Source of the DNA: a virus
DNA: 50,067 bases
IMG/VR virus record: IMGVR_UViG_3300042465_003699
Span: 1-50,067 of that record
Direction: 5' to 3' (one strand)
Position numbers and translations under genes: made by a program. The notes beneath the pieces were generated by a model that was not told where the DNA came from, made no database searches, and saw only the letters and a program-made list of their open reading frames with translations. Positions 12,968 through 21,049 of the stretch are shown in pieces (positions within the stretch are counted from its first letter, which is position 1; each line of letters begins with the position of its first letter).

Positions 12968-15034
12968 ATGGGATCTGATGAAAATCAAGACAATATTAGT
13001 TCATTGGGCATACTAACAAGTGAATGGAAGCCTTCTCATCAACAATTTGATTACCCAAAAGAGTTTGTCGATTGGGTAAATAGTATAAATAGTGGATGGC
13101 AAAATAAATTGAAGTATAAGCCCTTTGACCTTTATTGCAAACAAGCAGAATTATGGGGAGAAGATGAAAGTCTAATAACCGATTTTGACAACGAAGAAGA
13201 TCAATATGATTGGTTGACTGTAGAGATACAAAAATGTAAAGACAATACTTTATACTTCTGTAATAAGTACGGATTTATAAAGGAGGATAGATCTGAGAAT
13301 GGTACTCTTGCCTATAAGGCTTGGGATGCACAGAAAGTATTATTATTCCTGTTTGATTGTAACTACTCTATGATGATTGGTAAAGCACGTCAAATTGGTT
13401 TTACTACTACGATGTGTTTAGCAGGAATGAAGAGAGTAAATTTAAACAAATCTTACTTCATTAAGTTCGTTACCCACTCAAAAGATAAGGGTATAGAGAT
13501 ATTCCGAGATAAGGTAAAGTGGACATATACTAAGATACCAGACTTTATCGCTCAGGAAGTAAAGAACTGGACTGACCAAGTAATGTCATTTGACAAGAAA
13601 GGTGATAAAAAAGGTCGTGAAGATGGTGGGGCATCTAGATTTCAAGTCGATAGCCCTCAAGTCGATTCTATAAATGGTGGATCTCCATCAGCTGTGTTTG
13701 TGGATGAGATAGGGTTATTCGATATCTTTGGTGAGATGATGCGTGAAGGTAGACCAGCATTATTTAAATACAATCCAGACACTAAAAGAATGGAGATGCA
13801 ACAACAATTCATCGCTTGGGGAACTGGTGGTGAAATGGATAAGGGTGGATCTGTATTTGAGTCTGAATTTAAGATGTGTTTAAGTCAATGGAATGAGAAA
13901 AACTATGAATATGGCATAATCCCTCTATTCTTTAATGCTTATGCACGAAGAGGGGTTGATGATAAGCATATATTAAACGAAAGAAAGGCATATTTAGCTT
14001 TAGAAGGTACTAAAAAAGGGGAATCTGCAAAGGTTCAGTTCCATCAGCACTACCCAATAACAATTGATGATATGTTTGTGCGTAAATCACGTACTTTAGT
14101 GCCTATTCACACTTGTAATAAGAGATTAAGTGACATTTACGGCAAGGATGTGCCTATTGAGTACGGATACTTCGAACCTATACTTGATTATAGCCAACCA
14201 ACTCCAGATTTACTTACTTCACATCGAATAACTGGTGCAAAATGGATGCCTACCTCATCAAGAGAGGATGTAATGACTTCTGCATTGATAATTCATCACC
14301 CACCAAAGGGAGAGGTATGGAGAAGTAGGTATTGGCAAGGAACAGATCCAATAAACTCTGAAACTGGACACTCTATGATGTGTAGTGCTATATGGGACTC
14401 ATTGACTAACTGCGTATCATCAGTTGTATTCCATAGAGACAGAAAATTTAAACTTACATACTTACAAGTACTACTTCAGAGCCTTTATTACGACCAACAA
14501 ATGCGTGGTGGAGTAAAGGAACTAGTAGAAAATAATATTGGAGATATGCACGTTGACTTTCAGGAGATACATGGGTTCAAAGCTAAGTTTACAGCTAATA
14601 CACAGCTTCCAGAATACTTTCAAACACATGGAGGCAAGTGGTTCGGAATATCTAACAAGGCGAATACAGCCCCTAGGATAATAGCGAAGACTGAAGAGAT
14701 GCTAGATGCTTATAGTGAGAATATTGATGTGCCTTGGCTTTGGGAGCAGTTAAAAACTTTCGTAGAAAAGGATTTAAAGTCTCAGAACTCACATAGGCAG
14801 ACAAGATATCAGGCTGCGGATACTAGGTACGATTATGATGATGCTATATTTGCTATAACATTTGCATATATTAACGCATTGGCTCACGTTAGATACGAGC
14901 CTCAGAATATAAAAACAAATTCAGCAGATAGTCAAGTAATTACAAAGTATGTACAGAGTAAAGAAACTAATTTTAGAATGAAGTTAGCTAGAGTTGACAA
15001 GAATACTGGAAAGATACTAAAAATACTTAATTAG
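12968..15034 (+). CDS. Terminase large subunit, 688 aa
   Basis: The DNA-packaging motor. A Walker A-like GKARQIGFTT (about 138-147) in the common phage AR-x-x-G-x-T form and a Walker B AVFVDE (about 241-246) mark the ATPase. The nuclease domain shows the acidic sites GTDP (about 458-461) and YDDAIFA (about 622-628). Length is slightly above the usual 500-650. It follows two basic genes and leads the structural block. The absence of an obvious small subunit next to it is worth noting. Confidence 0.92.
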   Translation: MGSDENQDNISSLGILTSEWKPSHQQFDYPKEFVDWVNSINSGWQNKLKYKPFDLYCKQAELWGEDESLITDFDNEEDQYDWLTVEIQKCKDNTLYFCNKYGFIKEDRSENGTLAYKAWDAQKVLLFLFDCNYSMMIGKARQIGFTTTMCLAGMKRVNLNKSYFIKFVTHSKDKGIEIFRDKVKWTYTKIPDFIAQEVKNWTDQVMSFDKKGDKKGREDGGASRFQVDSPQVDSINGGSPSAVFVDEIGLFDIFGEMMREGRPALFKYNPDTKRMEMQQQFIAWGTGGEMDKGGSVFESEFKMCLSQWNEKNYEYGIIPLFFNAYARRGVDDKHILNERKAYLALEGTKKGESAKVQFHQHYPITIDDMFVRKSRTLVPIHTCNKRLSDIYGKDVPIEYGYFEPILDYSQPTPDLLTSHRITGAKWMPTSSREDVMTSALIIHHPPKGEVWRSRYWQGTDPINSETGHSMMCSAIWDSLTNCVSSVVFHRDRKFKLTYLQVLLQSLYYDQQMRGGVKELVENNIGDMHVDFQEIHGFKAKFTANTQLPEYFQTHGGKWFGISNKANTAPRIIAKTEEMLDAYSENIDVPWLWEQLKTFVEKDLKSQNSHRQTRYQAADTRYDYDDAIFAITFAYINALAHVRYEPQNIKTNSADSQVITKYVQSKETNFRMKLARVDKNTGKILKILN

Positions 15035-15043
15035 AATATTACA

Positions 15044-15051
15044 TATCTTTG
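15044..15051 (+). promoter_or_regulatory. Rightward -7 element TATCTTTG
   Basis: Matches TAnnTTTG, 14 bases before the ATG at 15066, within a 31-base intergenic gap. No TTG at 17-20 bases upstream. Confidence 0.55.
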
Positions 15052-15065
15052 CTAAAAAAGAAATT

Positions 15066-15509
15066 ATGCCAATAGAACAATTATCAGGATACCGTAAAGG
15101 CGGTTCTGTTTTAGAAAAGAATGAGCAGTTAATGGTAACTGACATATCAAATCTTATAGATGGGGTAAATGCTATTCCAGTAACTCCAGCTTCACTTACA
15201 TTTTCAGGTATCTTTACTCAAGCTGGGCCTTCTGCTCCTAACTATCTTGTTATTCAATCTGGAATTACTCCAGCAGGAACTAATTATGGTGTAGTTGGTC
15301 AATATGATATTATTTTTGCTACACCAGTATTGACTAGTTTAAAGACGGAAGTATCAATTAGTAATGGATTTACTGGTGGACAATTTGGATTTGTATCTAT
15401 TGAATGGGTTAGTACTACTATGGTGCGCATTCAAACTAGAAATGCATCTGGAACATTAGCAAATGGAATTCTTGATCACGCAACAGTAGTAATTAAAGTT
15501 TTAGCATAA
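15066..15509 (+). CDS. Small virion-type beta protein, 147 aa
   Basis: Starts MPIEQLSGYRKGGSV and continues as a Gly/Thr/Ser-rich beta domain (residues ~40-147) of the kind found in capsid decoration or fibre proteins. It has its own -7 element, so it may be strongly expressed. It is convergent with, and abuts without a gap, the minus-strand gene at 15510. Function as a structural protein is inferred from composition and place. Confidence 0.65.
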   Translation: MPIEQLSGYRKGGSVLEKNEQLMVTDISNLIDGVNAIPVTPASLTFSGIFTQAGPSAPNYLVIQSGITPAGTNYGVVGQYDIIFATPVLTSLKTEVSISNGFTGGQFGFVSIEWVSTTMVRIQTRNASGTLANGILDHATVVIKVLA

Positions 15510-15857
15510 TTAAAGAAAATCTTTGTAAGTAACTTTAACTTGTTCCTTATCAAATTTTAACTCTTTATGATCCCATACTTTTCCATCTTCAGAGGATATT
15601 CTTAATTCATAGGTATCCTCTGTTTGTTTAAAGAACTTTATTTCTTTCGCATTCATCTTCTTAAAGCATAATAATTTATATAGCGGAAACTCTTCGTATA
15701 TTCCTTTATTTAGATTTATCCAATATAGATGGTGTTCCACTACCTTCTTATCATACTCAAATGCTGCTGTTAAGAATGACTTAATAATAAAATGTTGAGT
15801 GCCGTTCTTCAGCACTTGTTTTAGTTTGTTACTAGAATATGCTGATGAAGTACTCAT
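15510..15857 (-). CDS. Hypothetical protein, 115 aa
   Basis: A soluble alpha/beta protein starting MSTSSAYSSNKLKQVLKNG, rich in Lys, Phe and Tyr. It is the last gene of the minus-strand island and its stop codon abuts the stop of the rightward gene. The 21 bases around its start are repeated at the junction 16046-16066. No family recognised. Confidence 0.65.
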   Translation of the reverse strand: MSTSSAYSSNKLKQVLKNGTQHFIIKSFLTAAFEYDKKVVEHHLYWINLNKGIYEEFPLYKLLCFKKMNAKEIKFFKQTEDTYELRISSEDGKVWDHKELKFDKEQVKVTYKDFL

Positions 15858-15877
15858 TACTTTATGTTTTTAGTTAG

Positions 15878-16051
15878 TTAATCTACTAGATAATCATGTG
15901 TATTAATAACCATATCTGCCTCTAATAATTCAGCATGTATAGCGTCAACTATCATAGCCGTATGTGGATGACAATTTTCAGCCATCCATTTAATTACTGG
16001 TCTTGCTACAGCTTCAAAAGATTCTGCTTTTTTTCTGTCTACTTCACTCAT
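15878..16051 (-). CDS. Hypothetical small protein, 57 aa
   Basis: ATG at 16049-16051, TAA at 15878-15880. The start overlaps the nuclease stop as TAATG, so translation is probably coupled. The product begins MSEVDRKKAESFEAVARPVI and is acidic and helical, containing a CHPH segment. It resembles short helical proteins often seen in Bacteroidota phages. Function unknown. Confidence 0.6.
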   Translation of the reverse strand: MSEVDRKKAESFEAVARPVIKWMAENCHPHTAMIVDAIHAELLEADMVINTHDYLVD

Positions 16052-16785
16052 TACTTTATGTTTTTAATTATTAAATCTATCTCCTTATCCATTTCAGCCA
16101 TCTGAAATGCTTTATAAGAACTATTTTTATCGTTTACCCAACAGATATATGATTTACCTAGTTTAAGGTTTGTATTTCTTTCTATTATTCTTTTATAGAT
16201 ACCTAACTGAAGTGAGTAGGTATTGTATTCGCACTCCTGAAGGTGATTAAGCCCGTTTGTCATCTTATTCTTGTATGGGCTGAATGTTCTTATCTCTTTA
16301 TTTGTTTTGTAGTCCCAGATTTGAATTTCTTTCTCTTTTACGTTATAGAATAATTGATCTATCATTCCACAAAGCTTTAAGTCTTTATCTCCTATAATCA
16401 TTTCTGACTTGATAGGTATTAATCTACCGATAGAATCATTATAAAACTTATCTATGTATTGTTTTAGTACTAGTGGAAGAGATTCTTCTGGAACATCATA
16501 TTCCTTACAAGCAAATTTTAGTTCAGCGTAACGATGTAAATGAGTTCCTTTAGATGCTGCCTCATTCTTTTTATCTTCCCACTCTTCGATTACTTCTTCT
16601 ACAGATCTTAGATTCTTTACAGCGTGTCTCCAAGCTATATTTTCTGTGTCAAATGGTTTTTTATAATTGTTTAGGATGGAAGTTGTAGAGATACATTTTT
16701 GATTATCTATTTTGTACTCATGCAATTCCTCATTGAAAGAAATATGATTGAACTTATCAAGCTCTATGAATAAATCAAAATTCAT
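16051..16785 (-). CDS. PD-(D/E)XK nuclease, RecB/Cas4-like, 244 aa
   Basis: The motifs of this nuclease superfamily occur in order: G80-T-H-x-H with E88, E128 (SEMIIG), D143 in GMID, D158-Y-K160 in IWDYKT, and a Q/Y motif IV (SLQLGIY, 191-197). These are the metal-binding and catalytic residues of RecB-type exonucleases. A phage enzyme of this type may process DNA ends for recombination or degrade host DNA. It lies in a minus-strand island inside the late region, with a host-type promoter upstream at 17086-17115. Confidence 0.82.
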   Translation of the reverse strand: MNFDLFIELDKFNHISFNEELHEYKIDNQKCISTTSILNNYKKPFDTENIAWRHAVKNLRSVEEVIEEWEDKKNEAASKGTHLHRYAELKFACKEYDVPEESLPLVLKQYIDKFYNDSIGRLIPIKSEMIIGDKDLKLCGMIDQLFYNVKEKEIQIWDYKTNKEIRTFSPYKNKMTNGLNHLQECEYNTYSLQLGIYKRIIERNTNLKLGKSYICWVNDKNSSYKAFQMAEMDKEIDLIIKNIK

Positions 16786-17068
16786 TAAGCGATAATTCTG
16801 ATAAAGTTTCTTCTATTAATTCTTCTACTGCTGTAGCTGCAAGCTCGTCATCTTCTGAGCAAGGTCTGAATCTATTTGCTAAAAAGAATTTGTACTCAGA
16901 TTCTTCTGGAATTTCTATTTCTGCAAATTTGTAACCGACTGTCATTCTTTGTTTGGCTAGATTCTTAGCGTCTACGACTGTATATATTTTATTCTTCTCA
17001 ATCCATTGTCCAATAAAGCCTTTTGGCTTGGCTTTATCGTTTACGCAAATAACTTTAAAATTTTCCAT
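16775..17068 (-). CDS. Hypothetical early protein, 97 aa
   Basis: A small beta-rich N-terminal part (FKVICVNDKAKPKG, then KNKIYTVVDA) is followed by an acidic helical tail (EELIEETLSELSLNEF). Short proteins with this start (a VNDK segment followed by a KNKIYTV strand) are widespread in Bacteroidota phages, without known function. It is first in the minus-strand island and overlaps the nuclease gene by 11 nt. Confidence 0.7.
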   Translation of the reverse strand: MENFKVICVNDKAKPKGFIGQWIEKNKIYTVVDAKNLAKQRMTVGYKFAEIEIPEESEYKFFLANRFRPCSEDDELAATAVEELIEETLSELSLNEF

Positions 17069-17085
17069 ATCGTTTTCTTATGTCA

Positions 17086-17115
17086 CAAAGTTAAACATGT
17101 TTTTTAGAAATCAAA
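17086..17115 (-). promoter_or_regulatory. Bacteroidota-type promoter of the minus-strand island
   Basis: On the minus strand, TTTG (17115-17112), 18 nt, then TAACTTTG (17093-17086), a full host-type promoter ending 18 bases before the ATG at 17068. Confidence 0.75.
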
Positions 17116-17134
17116 ACATTTCGATATTTTTTTT

Positions 17135-17265
17135 AAAAAAAAGAAAGAAGAAAAAAAAGAAAAAGAAAGAAAAGAAAAAAGAAAGAAGCAAAGAAAAAAG
17201 AAAAGAAAAAGATATATATATAAATATATATATCCAAAAAGAAAAAAAAGAAGAAAGAAAAAAAA
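17135..17265 (+). repeat. Homopurine low-complexity tract
   Basis: From 17135 to 17212 the plus strand contains only A and G except for one C at 17189. An alternating TATATA segment follows (17213-17233), then a second purine run (17236-17265) and the motif CCCCAAACCCC. It lies between divergent promoters. An open frame through it encodes only a poly-Lys/Glu string and is not a believable gene. Possible roles: triplex or bent DNA, transcription insulation, or a packaging-related signal. Confidence 0.7.
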
Positions 17266-17307
17266 CCCCAAACCCCAAGAAAAAAATCTACAATTGAAAA
17301 TTTTAAT

Positions 17308-17315
17308 TATATTTG
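17308..17315 (+). promoter_or_regulatory. Rightward -7 element TATATTTG
   Basis: Matches TAnnTTTG, 75 bases before the ATG at 17391. It is the only rightward element here with a long leader. Confidence 0.6.
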
Positions 17316-17390
17316 CAAAAGCTATGCACGGTGCATGGTTATTAATTTAACCAACACAGATAAAAAAATCGGTGTACAAAAAAAATTATT
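17316..17390 (+). promoter_or_regulatory. Structured 5' leader with three hairpins
   Basis: Three inverted repeats follow one another: ATGCAC-G-GTGCAT (17324-17336), GGTTA-ttaatt-TAACC (17337-17352) and ACACAGAT-A6-ATCGGTGT with one mismatch (17354-17375), then an A-rich stretch before the ATG. The array could stabilise the mRNA or control translation of the abundant protein at 17391. Confidence 0.5.
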
Positions 17391-18194
17391 ATGGCAATTA
17401 GTTACAAATTAAACAAAATTGACGCTGACCAAGTGGTTATCGTTAACACCCCATTGGCAACAGACGCTGTCTTGGCATTGGGAGAATTGACATTGTTGGA
17501 TGAGTCTGGAGCAGTAGCTCTTAAGCCACTTATCCGTGATGTTGTAGGTAAGAGAAAGACTGCTTATGCAGCTGGAACTGCTGAAGCAAACACAATCACT
17601 TTGACAACTATCGCTTTACCAAGCGCTGGTGCATCTGGAATGTACAAAATTACAATCCAACACGCAAATGTTGTTGATGGTAATGGATCTCCAGCAGTAG
17701 AAAAATCTTACATCGTTTCTACAGACACTTCAGCTACAGTTGATGAAATTGGTGCTGCATTCGTAACTAGAATCAATAATGACCTATTCTCAGGTGTTGT
17801 TGCTTCTTACAATGCTGGAACTGATGTTCTTACATTGACTTCTGCTTCTGCTAACTACGGACAAATGACAGTAACAAACGGATTTAATATCGCTGTTGTC
17901 ATCTCTGTTCCTTACGTTGCTCCTTCTGGAACTTATGCTGATGCTTCTCAGTATCTTTCTAACAACTTGTCTTTACTTTCTCTTACTGCTAACTACACTA
18001 AGTACTTGTTGAGAGTTCGTAAATTGATTCGTCACAATGCTGTTACTGGTCTTTTTGTTTATAAAATTACAAACGTATTGGTATTCGCTGATGCTACAAA
18101 CGGAGGCTATGCTGCTTACGCTGCTGCTCTTGATGCTGCTGTAGGTGGAACTACTGCTACTGCTGCTGCATACACAGGAACACCAACTATCTAA
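17391..18194 (+). CDS. Abundant virion protein, capsid decoration/head fibre candidate, 267 aa
   Basis: An Ala/Thr/Val/Ser-rich beta protein starting MAISYKLNKIDADQVVIVNT. A central repeat-like region of Thr-rich strands is followed by a helical part (YLLRVRKLIRHNA) and an Ala-rich tail. Its codon use differs from its neighbours and resembles the major capsid gene (TTG for Leu, GCT for Ala), a sign of very high expression. Together with its own -7 element, structured leader and terminator, this points to an abundant decoration, head-fibre or tail-tube-like protein. The exact role is not shown. Confidence 0.7.
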   Translation: MAISYKLNKIDADQVVIVNTPLATDAVLALGELTLLDESGAVALKPLIRDVVGKRKTAYAAGTAEANTITLTTIALPSAGASGMYKITIQHANVVDGNGSPAVEKSYIVSTDTSATVDEIGAAFVTRINNDLFSGVVASYNAGTDVLTLTSASANYGQMTVTNGFNIAVVISVPYVAPSGTYADASQYLSNNLSLLSLTANYTKYLLRVRKLIRHNAVTGLFVYKITNVLVFADATNGGYAAYAAALDAAVGGTTATAAAYTGTPTI

Positions 18195-18212
18195 TTTTAG
18201 ATTATCTTTACG

Positions 18213-18245
18213 GGGTACGGGATTAATTTCTCGTACCCTTATTTG
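18213..18245 (+). terminator. Intrinsic terminator, rightward
   Basis: A 10-bp stem with one G-U pair, GGGTACGGGA (18213-18222) and TCTCGTACCC (18229-18238), with the loop TTAATT, followed by TTATTT. It isolates the abundant virion gene from the portal operon. Confidence 0.8.
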
Positions 18246-18251
18246 ATAAAG

Positions 18252-18815
18252 ATGGAAGAAAAAAATGTTAATGTAATTCTTTTTGGAATAGAAACAGAGG
18301 GGGATTTAAGAATAGAATACCCTGAGTTATCCGAAATGAAAGAGTTTAAATTACTCAAAGTAAAAGAAGTAAGACTTTGCTGGTTATTAGGAAATAGAAC
18401 ATCTCCTATTTACAAGTTAAGCAAAAGGGATAGGTTACAAAAGGCTTTGGAGATAGTCTATGGTAGAAGTTACACTTCACATAAAGACCTTCAAAATATA
18501 ATTGCTGGAGAAATGCCAGAAGAGTTGAGGATAGCCATTACAAAAATGGAATCATTCAATCCTGAGTACAGACTTAAAGCAAAGTTAATGAGCCAATATA
18601 TGTTCGACATGCTTAACGACATGATTATTCTTGATGCTGCAACATTAGCAGCTATGGACATTGATGAAAAAAAGAAATATACTGATTTGATAGTGAAGGT
18701 TCATTCTGAATTACCCGATATGGTTTCTAGACTAGAGACTGCATACGGAGTTAAAACAGTAGAGAACAAAACGAATAAAAAAGTATTAGTTGGTATTAAT
18801 GATGTATTAAGATAG
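18252..18815 (+). CDS. Hypothetical head-region protein, 187 aa
   Basis: I use the ATG at 18252; a TTG three codons earlier extends the frame. An alpha-helical protein with a charged N-terminal beta part (VNVILFGIETEGDLRIEY) and helices rich in Met and Leu (MSQYMFDMLNDMIILD). It abuts the portal gene with one base between. A head-assembly or small-terminase role is possible from its place, but I recognise no motif. Confidence 0.65.
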   Translation: MEEKNVNVILFGIETEGDLRIEYPELSEMKEFKLLKVKEVRLCWLLGNRTSPIYKLSKRDRLQKALEIVYGRSYTSHKDLQNIIAGEMPEELRIAITKMESFNPEYRLKAKLMSQYMFDMLNDMIILDAATLAAMDIDEKKKYTDLIVKVHSELPDMVSRLETAYGVKTVENKTNKKVLVGINDVLR

Positions 18816-18816
18816 T

Positions 18817-21018
18817 ATGAGTTATATATTTAACAATAGCGCAGTAAGGCCAAACAAGCTTCAAGCTAAAAAAGATAAGAGTTACCATAGTCAATATGCA
18901 AAATTCTGTTTGTCATCAATGAGTAATGATGTCTATCGAAGATATATAAGTAAATGCTTAATGAACTGGTCTTTCTTTAAAGGACAAGATGGTCAATGGA
19001 TATTCGATGAAGATGTTGAGTCTTTCTTTCTTGATGAATCAGGAGACGTTAGAAACAGACTTAAGTGGACAAAGAATGTTATCAAGCCAATGGTTCAACA
19101 ATACGTTGGTAATGCTATTCGTTTATCTTATGACGCTAGAGCAAACTGCATATCTGATTTCGTAATAAACAAAAGAGAAGAAGACTTAAAGAAATTAAAA
19201 GGACTTCAAGGAATGGCTGAGGCTTTCCCATTCTATAAAGATATTATAAAAGGTGCTGCTCCAATAATGGACACAGAGCAAGAGACAGAAGAACTTTTCC
19301 AAAACACATTTGTGTTACAGCACGAAAAAGATGTAAATAATCTTATTGAATTTATTGCTGCTGAAATAAATATTGACGAATTAAAAGTACAAATAACTAG
19401 AAACTTAGCTCTTTGCGGTCTAGGAATCTATAAAGGGTACGAGCATAATGACAATTATGTAGCTGAATCAATCAATCCATTATTCTACTTATGGGATATG
19501 TCTGCTAGAAAACCTGATTTATCAGATGCAGAACACATGGGTGAGTGGTACTACATGGATAGTCCAAGCATATTTGAAAGATTCCAAAACCTTAGTAAAG
19601 ATGAAATGGATGCTATAGAGAACTATGGCAAAGATGGATCTAAAGGTGTTCATAAAATTATGAATGGAATATATACTCAAGCAGGAGGTAAAGTTCCAGT
19701 CTATGAAGTATATTGGAAAGATGTTGAGCGAAGAGATTATGGTTGGGTTAAAGATGAGCATGGCTATCCTTACTACACAATGATTAATCACGCTGACTCA
19801 AAGTATTCTGATAAAGATTTAATTGAGCCAGTTACTCAGAAGCATAAAGACGAAATGGGTGACAAGAAGAAACATACAATTTATGTTGACGTTCTTAGAT
19901 ACTGCATTTTAATCCCACAAGAAGAAGTTGGTATTGCTGATATAGTTTTAGAATATGGTATCATGCCATACCAAGAGAAGAATCTATATGATCCAGCGAA
20001 TGTTAAGTTTCCATACAAATGTTATACTTGGGTTTACGATAGAGGCGAGATACTTACTCCACTTGATGATGTTATTGATCCACAAAGATTCTTAAATAGA
20101 ACTTTATCAGTAGTAGAATCTCATTTATCAAACATGAGAGGTACTGGTACTGTTATATCTAAATCTGCTGTAGATGACAGAGATGGTGAGGCAGATATAA
20201 TGAGAAACATTAATGCTTCTAAACCTATTTTTGTAGATACAGATAGAGTTGGTTCTGTTCAGAACGCTATTGGTACATACGGAACAAACATTGGGGGTGG
20301 AACGCTACAATTGTTCCAAGTTATTGAATCGGTTCAGCAAAGTATCCAGGATGTAACTGGTGTTAACGAAGCAATGACTGGTACTCAGGGAGGAAGTGAT
20401 ATGCTAGTTGGAGTTGTTGAAGCTCAAATACAAAGAGGATCTCTTGTTCAAGAGCCTTTCTACTGGGCATTGACATCAATACTTAAGCAGGCATACGAAC
20501 ACATGGCTACGATAGGTAAATCTATATACTATGACAATCCAAGAAAGCTATCTATAATGGTTGGTGATGCTGGACTTAAGAGTATCACATTAACAGAAGA
20601 CCATTTATTACAAGATTATAGAATATTTATTAAGAGAGCAGAATCTGCAGAGCAAGGAATCAATAGTGGTAATCAACTATTATTTACGTTGCTACAAGCT
20701 GGAATGATAGATCAACCAATATTTATCAACTTATTTAATAGGTCAAGTCCAGAATTGATAGCTGATGCATTAAGACAAAATCAAAAACTTAAGAATCAGG
20801 CTCAATCAATGACAGATAAAGCATCTAATGAAGGTATCGCTCAAGGCATAGCATCTAACGCAGACCAGCAACAACAAATGGTTGCACAAGAACAAGCAGC
20901 TAAAGAAGAAGCTGTAGGATTTGAGCAAATGAAACATGGACAAGAGGTAGAAAAGATTGCGATAAAAGAAAATGCTAAACTACAAAGAGAGGCACTTAAA
21001 AATAACGGAATGCAATAA
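18817..21018 (+). CDS. Portal protein, 733 aa
   Basis: Size, position and sequence character fit a P22/crAss-type portal, the dodecamer at the capsid vertex through which DNA passes. Visible features: KNVIKPMVQQYVGNAIRLSY (about 86-105), a stem/wing centre, the late segment GVNEAMTGTQGG (about 515-526), long helices, and a Gln-rich coiled C-terminus (residues ~680-733). It lies directly before the scaffold and capsid genes, as portals usually do. The portal call rests on recognisable character rather than on a catalytic motif. Confidence 0.85.
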   Translation: MSYIFNNSAVRPNKLQAKKDKSYHSQYAKFCLSSMSNDVYRRYISKCLMNWSFFKGQDGQWIFDEDVESFFLDESGDVRNRLKWTKNVIKPMVQQYVGNAIRLSYDARANCISDFVINKREEDLKKLKGLQGMAEAFPFYKDIIKGAAPIMDTEQETEELFQNTFVLQHEKDVNNLIEFIAAEINIDELKVQITRNLALCGLGIYKGYEHNDNYVAESINPLFYLWDMSARKPDLSDAEHMGEWYYMDSPSIFERFQNLSKDEMDAIENYGKDGSKGVHKIMNGIYTQAGGKVPVYEVYWKDVERRDYGWVKDEHGYPYYTMINHADSKYSDKDLIEPVTQKHKDEMGDKKKHTIYVDVLRYCILIPQEEVGIADIVLEYGIMPYQEKNLYDPANVKFPYKCYTWVYDRGEILTPLDDVIDPQRFLNRTLSVVESHLSNMRGTGTVISKSAVDDRDGEADIMRNINASKPIFVDTDRVGSVQNAIGTYGTNIGGGTLQLFQVIESVQQSIQDVTGVNEAMTGTQGGSDMLVGVVEAQIQRGSLVQEPFYWALTSILKQAYEHMATIGKSIYYDNPRKLSIMVGDAGLKSITLTEDHLLQDYRIFIKRAESAEQGINSGNQLLFTLLQAGMIDQPIFINLFNRSSPELIADALRQNQKLKNQAQSMTDKASNEGIAQGIASNADQQQQMVAQEQAAKEEAVGFEQMKHGQEVEKIAIKENAKLQREALKNNGMQ

Positions 21019-21023
21019 ATTAC

Positions 21024-21031
21024 TATTTTTG
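21024..21031 (+). promoter_or_regulatory. Rightward -7 element TATTTTTG
   Basis: Matches TAnnTTTG in the 31-base gap before the scaffold gene, 18 bases from its ATG, with no TTG at 17-20 bases upstream. Confidence 0.5.
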
Positions 21032-21049
21032 ACAAATAAATAATAAATT

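Noticed and set aside
15493-15538. Convergent terminator formed by TTAAAGTT/AACTTTAA
   Set aside because: The stem is A/T-rich with a ~30-nt loop and no U-tract, and it lies within the two coding ends; too weak to call.
17262-17280. Telomere-like CCCCAAACCCC motif next to the purine tract
   Set aside because: Only two short C-runs, too few to be a telomere or G-quadruplex; it is noted only as part of the low-complexity tract.
16953-17297. Plus-strand open frame of 114 aa running through the homopurine tract
   Set aside because: Its second half is a Lys/Glu low-complexity string from the A/G tract and its first half is antisense to the 97-aa gene; there is no start context.
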